Shown in pieces: positions 62,401 through 64,000 of a DNA stretch of 64,000 nt; position 1 is the first letter of the stretch, and each line of letters begins with the position of its first letter. The DNA lies in contig NC_053119.1 of the NCBI RefSeq assembly GCF_010015445.1, positions 9,458,050-9,522,049 of the forward strand, written 5' to 3'. The stretch comes from Perca fluviatilis (taxonomy: Eukaryota > Chordata > Actinopteri > Perciformes > Percidae). The notes under the pieces were generated by a model. That model was not told where the DNA came from and searched no databases. It saw only the letters and a list, made by a program, of their open reading frames with translations. A program made the translations under genes and the position numbers.

Positions 62401-62959
62401 CATTAGTTCTGCAGATATTTGGTCATAAACCAAAGTATTTGGCAAATTCAAATTATAATGTGTTACTGGCATTAGATTAAAAGTCAGATGATTACCAAAA
62501 TCACCTGCAGACCACAAATGTGTGTACCAAACTTCATGGCAATCTAGCCAATAGTTGTTGAGCTATTTCAGTCTGTAACTCCATTACTGTCTCGCTCCTC
62601 GTTGGCCCAAGTGTGGAGGCCTGTGAAATAAATCAACTTAAGTAGGGCTAACTAGCCTGTAAATCAACTTTCCCTGGATGAATAAGGTTTTAAACTATAA
62701 AAATAGCCTCTAATATATATATATATTTTTACATTAATCTCTTTTTGCTGTGCAGCCAGACTCAGAGGTTGGCCAGGCCGGTCGAAGCCTGGAGGTGTTT
62801 TTCTTGAGCAAACTGAAGGAGATTTTTCCCGACCGGACGTTTCCATCGGCCAGCCAGGACCGGACGGACAGAGCTCGCCGCCGCTGGCTCTGCAGGAAGA
62901 GGAAGGAGAACTACAGGAAGAGAAGATATTTGTTCAGTGGGAAAAAATATTGCCTGTAA
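56480..62959 (+). CDS. trim66: trim66, PHD-bromodomain protein TRIM66, short form
   Basis: Chromatin reader and transcriptional repressor of the TIF1 group. Eight exons: 56480-56647, 56775-56905, 57363-57546, 57626-58215, 59601-59724, 60475-60549, 61449-61601 and 62756-62959. All phases match, giving 1629 nt or 542 aa. Two HP1-binding-type PxVxL motifs, PVVSL, occur at residues 115-119 and 134-138. An acidic, Asp/Glu/Pro-rich stretch follows. The PHD finger (about 323-366) has C4HC3 residues in [20 protein letters not shown] and WACTLC. The bromodomain (about 400-515) has [38 protein letters not shown] and [18 protein letters not shown]. It is closest to TRIM66 as remembered, and the rpl27a neighbour agrees. 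Mammalian TRIM66 is over twice as long, with B-boxes and coiled coil that are absent here. Confidence 0.93.
56965..57160 (-). repeat. tRNA-derived SINE, copy 2 (minus strand), trim66 intron
   Basis: On the minus strand the head is GGCGCCTGGGTAGCTCAGCT followed by GGTAGAG (box A) and later GGGTTCGGTTCCAAC (box B). The tail has CCCTTTGCTGCATGTCATTC and ends in A-rich sequence. Confidence 0.85.
58375..58565 (-). repeat. tRNA-derived SINE, copy 3 (minus strand), trim66 intron
   Basis: On the minus strand box A is TAGCTCAGTTGGTAGAGC and box B is GGGTTCGACTCAGACC, both well kept. The body shares GCGGCCCTTTGCTGCGTGTC with copy 2. Confidence 0.85.
59960..60425. repeat. Degenerate MITE-like repeat rich in GATTCGAT/ATCGATT
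   Basis: Begins TTAGGGCTTTTGTCCCAATT, with CGATACATGGGTGCCGATTC and later ATTATCGATTCTATGG and TAACGATACATAC. This is the style of a common fish hAT-type MITE. It lies in the trim66 intron between the PHD and bromodomain exons. Confidence 0.5.
60960..61300. repeat. Retroposon 3' fragment
   Basis: TTACCTTTATTTAAACAGGA, CTCATTGAGATTAAAAATCT and GTGTCCTGGCCAAGACAGGC are typical of a widespread fish LINE end. It lies in a trim66 intron. Confidence 0.55.
61893..62363. mobile_element. MITE-like element with GGCTACGTCCA-type ends
   Basis: The left end GGCTACGTCCAAGTTTTGG and the right end TAGTGTGGATGTAGTC are inverted. Inner phrases ACGTTCACACTACTCCGGCG and GTGTGGATGGAGATAA are roughly mirrored. 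It lies in the last trim66 intron. Confidence 0.55.
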
Positions 62960-63574
62960 CTAGTTTAAACAATACATGCAGAGTTGTATGTTGTTGCCTT
63001 TAAGCCTTTTTAATTGATGGAGAACATTTTGAGGTGGAATTTATTTATTGATTTTGAAAAGCGTGGCAATCATTTTGTACTTTTTTTTTTTTTTTACTTT
63101 TTCATGAATTAGAACACTTTATGGGGAACTAATCAAGTTGGGTCTTTTTCACATTGCAGGTATTTTCACAGAAGTTCAGGTAGAAACATTTCTTACAAAG
63201 GGATTGCTACTTTTTAGGGATTTAGAATGAAAAACGTCAAATGCAAATGAAACATTATTTTTGATAGATCTCACAAACATCTCATCGAATGTGAATTAAA
63301 GATTTTCCTAGTTATTTTTTACGCATGTTTGAAAACCATGAACTTTTAGAAAGGTCAATCGACTTCTTCAATGTAATGTTTCTTTTTATTTGTGTGATGT
63401 GACACATGTACTTGTACTTCAGTTAACTCTACTAAGGTAGGTGATACATAAGCATAAGCAATACGTTATGTAGGTATAACATGTGGTATCTTGTAGATGA
63501 GGTTTATGGTCATTCACTTACTAAAGTTCTTTTTGTTTGTATTTGAATTACAATAATTATTTCCCTTAAGAAGA

Positions 63575-63580
63575 AATAAA
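63575..63580 (+). terminator. trim66: Likely trim66 polyadenylation signal
   Basis: AATAAA in AAGAAATAAAACGTG, about 615 bp past the stop codon. The sequence between is AT-rich 3' UTR. Confidence 0.6.
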
Positions 63581-63650
63581 ACGTGTTTATCCTGAACCCC
63601 TGCCTCTCTTAAACCAAAACACATGTAACATTGTGCATATTATAAATAAA

Positions 63651-63914
63651 TACAGTACAGGCCAAAAGTTTGGACACACCTTCTCATTCAATGCGTTTCC
63701 TTTTTTATTTTCATGACTATTTACATTGTAGATTCTATTTAATATAAGACATGTTTTCAGTTATTTCACACTTTTTGTTAAGTACATAATTCCATATGTG
63801 TTCATTCATAGTTTTGATGCCTTCAGTGAGAATCTACAATGTAAATAGTCATGAAAATAAAAAAGGAAACGCATTGAATGAGAAGGTGTCTCCAAACTTT
63901 TGGCCTGTACTGTA
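63651..63914. mobile_element. TA-flanked palindromic MITE (mariner/Tc1 style)
   Basis: Inverted arms of about 85 bp start CAGTACAGGCCAAAAGTTTG and end CAAACTTTTGGCCTGTACTG, with one mismatch near the tip (GGACACACC against GGAGACACC). TA dinucleotides flank both ends. It has no ORF. Confidence 0.88.
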
Positions 63915-64000
63915 TGTCACTAAAAGAGAAACAAAACCGATGCATTAAGTAACTAAAGCTCATAAGTTACTGGAGGTAAAAAGTCAGAAATCCACTGACC

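Overview
The window is nuclear DNA from a ray-finned fish, most likely a percomorph teleost. It has spliced genes with GT-AG introns and long (CA)n, (GATA)n and (CTAT)n microsatellites. It also carries many short non-autonomous transposons and tRNA-derived SINEs of kinds common in spiny-rayed fish. There are no bacterial or viral genes.

Eight protein-coding genes were rebuilt exon by exon. From left to right they are swap70 (first exon only, minus), wee1 (minus), znf143 (minus), nrip3 (plus), the C11orf16 homologue (plus), akip1 (minus), rpl27a (minus) and trim66 (plus). For each of the seven complete models, the exon lengths with conserved splice phases sum to a multiple of three: wee1 619 aa, znf143 626 aa, nrip3 233 aa, C11orf16-like 590 aa, akip1 165 aa, rpl27a 148 aa, trim66 542 aa. 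As remembered, this order and these orientations match human 11p15.4 (TRIM66-RPL27A-AKIP1-C11orf16-NRIP3-ZNF143-WEE1-SWAP70). The human genes lying between them (DENND2B/ST5, ASCL3, TMEM9B, SCUBE2, TMEM41B, IPO7) were not found here.

Layout: 1-760 swap70 5' end; 760-2950 intergenic, with a SINE-like repeat and a 1.1-kb satellite with higher-order structure; 2950-10100 wee1 and its promoter; 10200-11160 repeat-rich spacer; 11160-24720 znf143 with introns full of transposons; 24720-28190 spacer; 28200-32800 nrip3; 33900-44870 C11orf16 homologue; 44870-47600 akip1, tail to tail with the previous gene; 48530-53290 rpl27a with an intronic H/ACA snoRNA; 53290-56000 repeats; 56000-63600 trim66; 63600-64000 a palindromic repeat.

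The genes form no operon or single pathway. WEE1 is a mitotic-entry kinase. ZNF143 is a zinc-finger activator of snRNA and many mRNA promoters. RPL27A is ribosomal and hosts a pseudouridylation guide RNA. TRIM66 is a PHD-bromodomain chromatin reader. The most interesting observations are: a von Willebrand A-like segment joined to the DUF4537 region in the C11orf16 homologue, with RFX X-box-like sites upstream; a trim66 model lacking any RBCC half but with two PxVxL HP1-type motifs; a near-consensus ZNF143 site in the znf143 promoter region; the SNORA3-like snoRNA; and several transposons dated by target-site duplications or nesting. I found no wholly new biological system.
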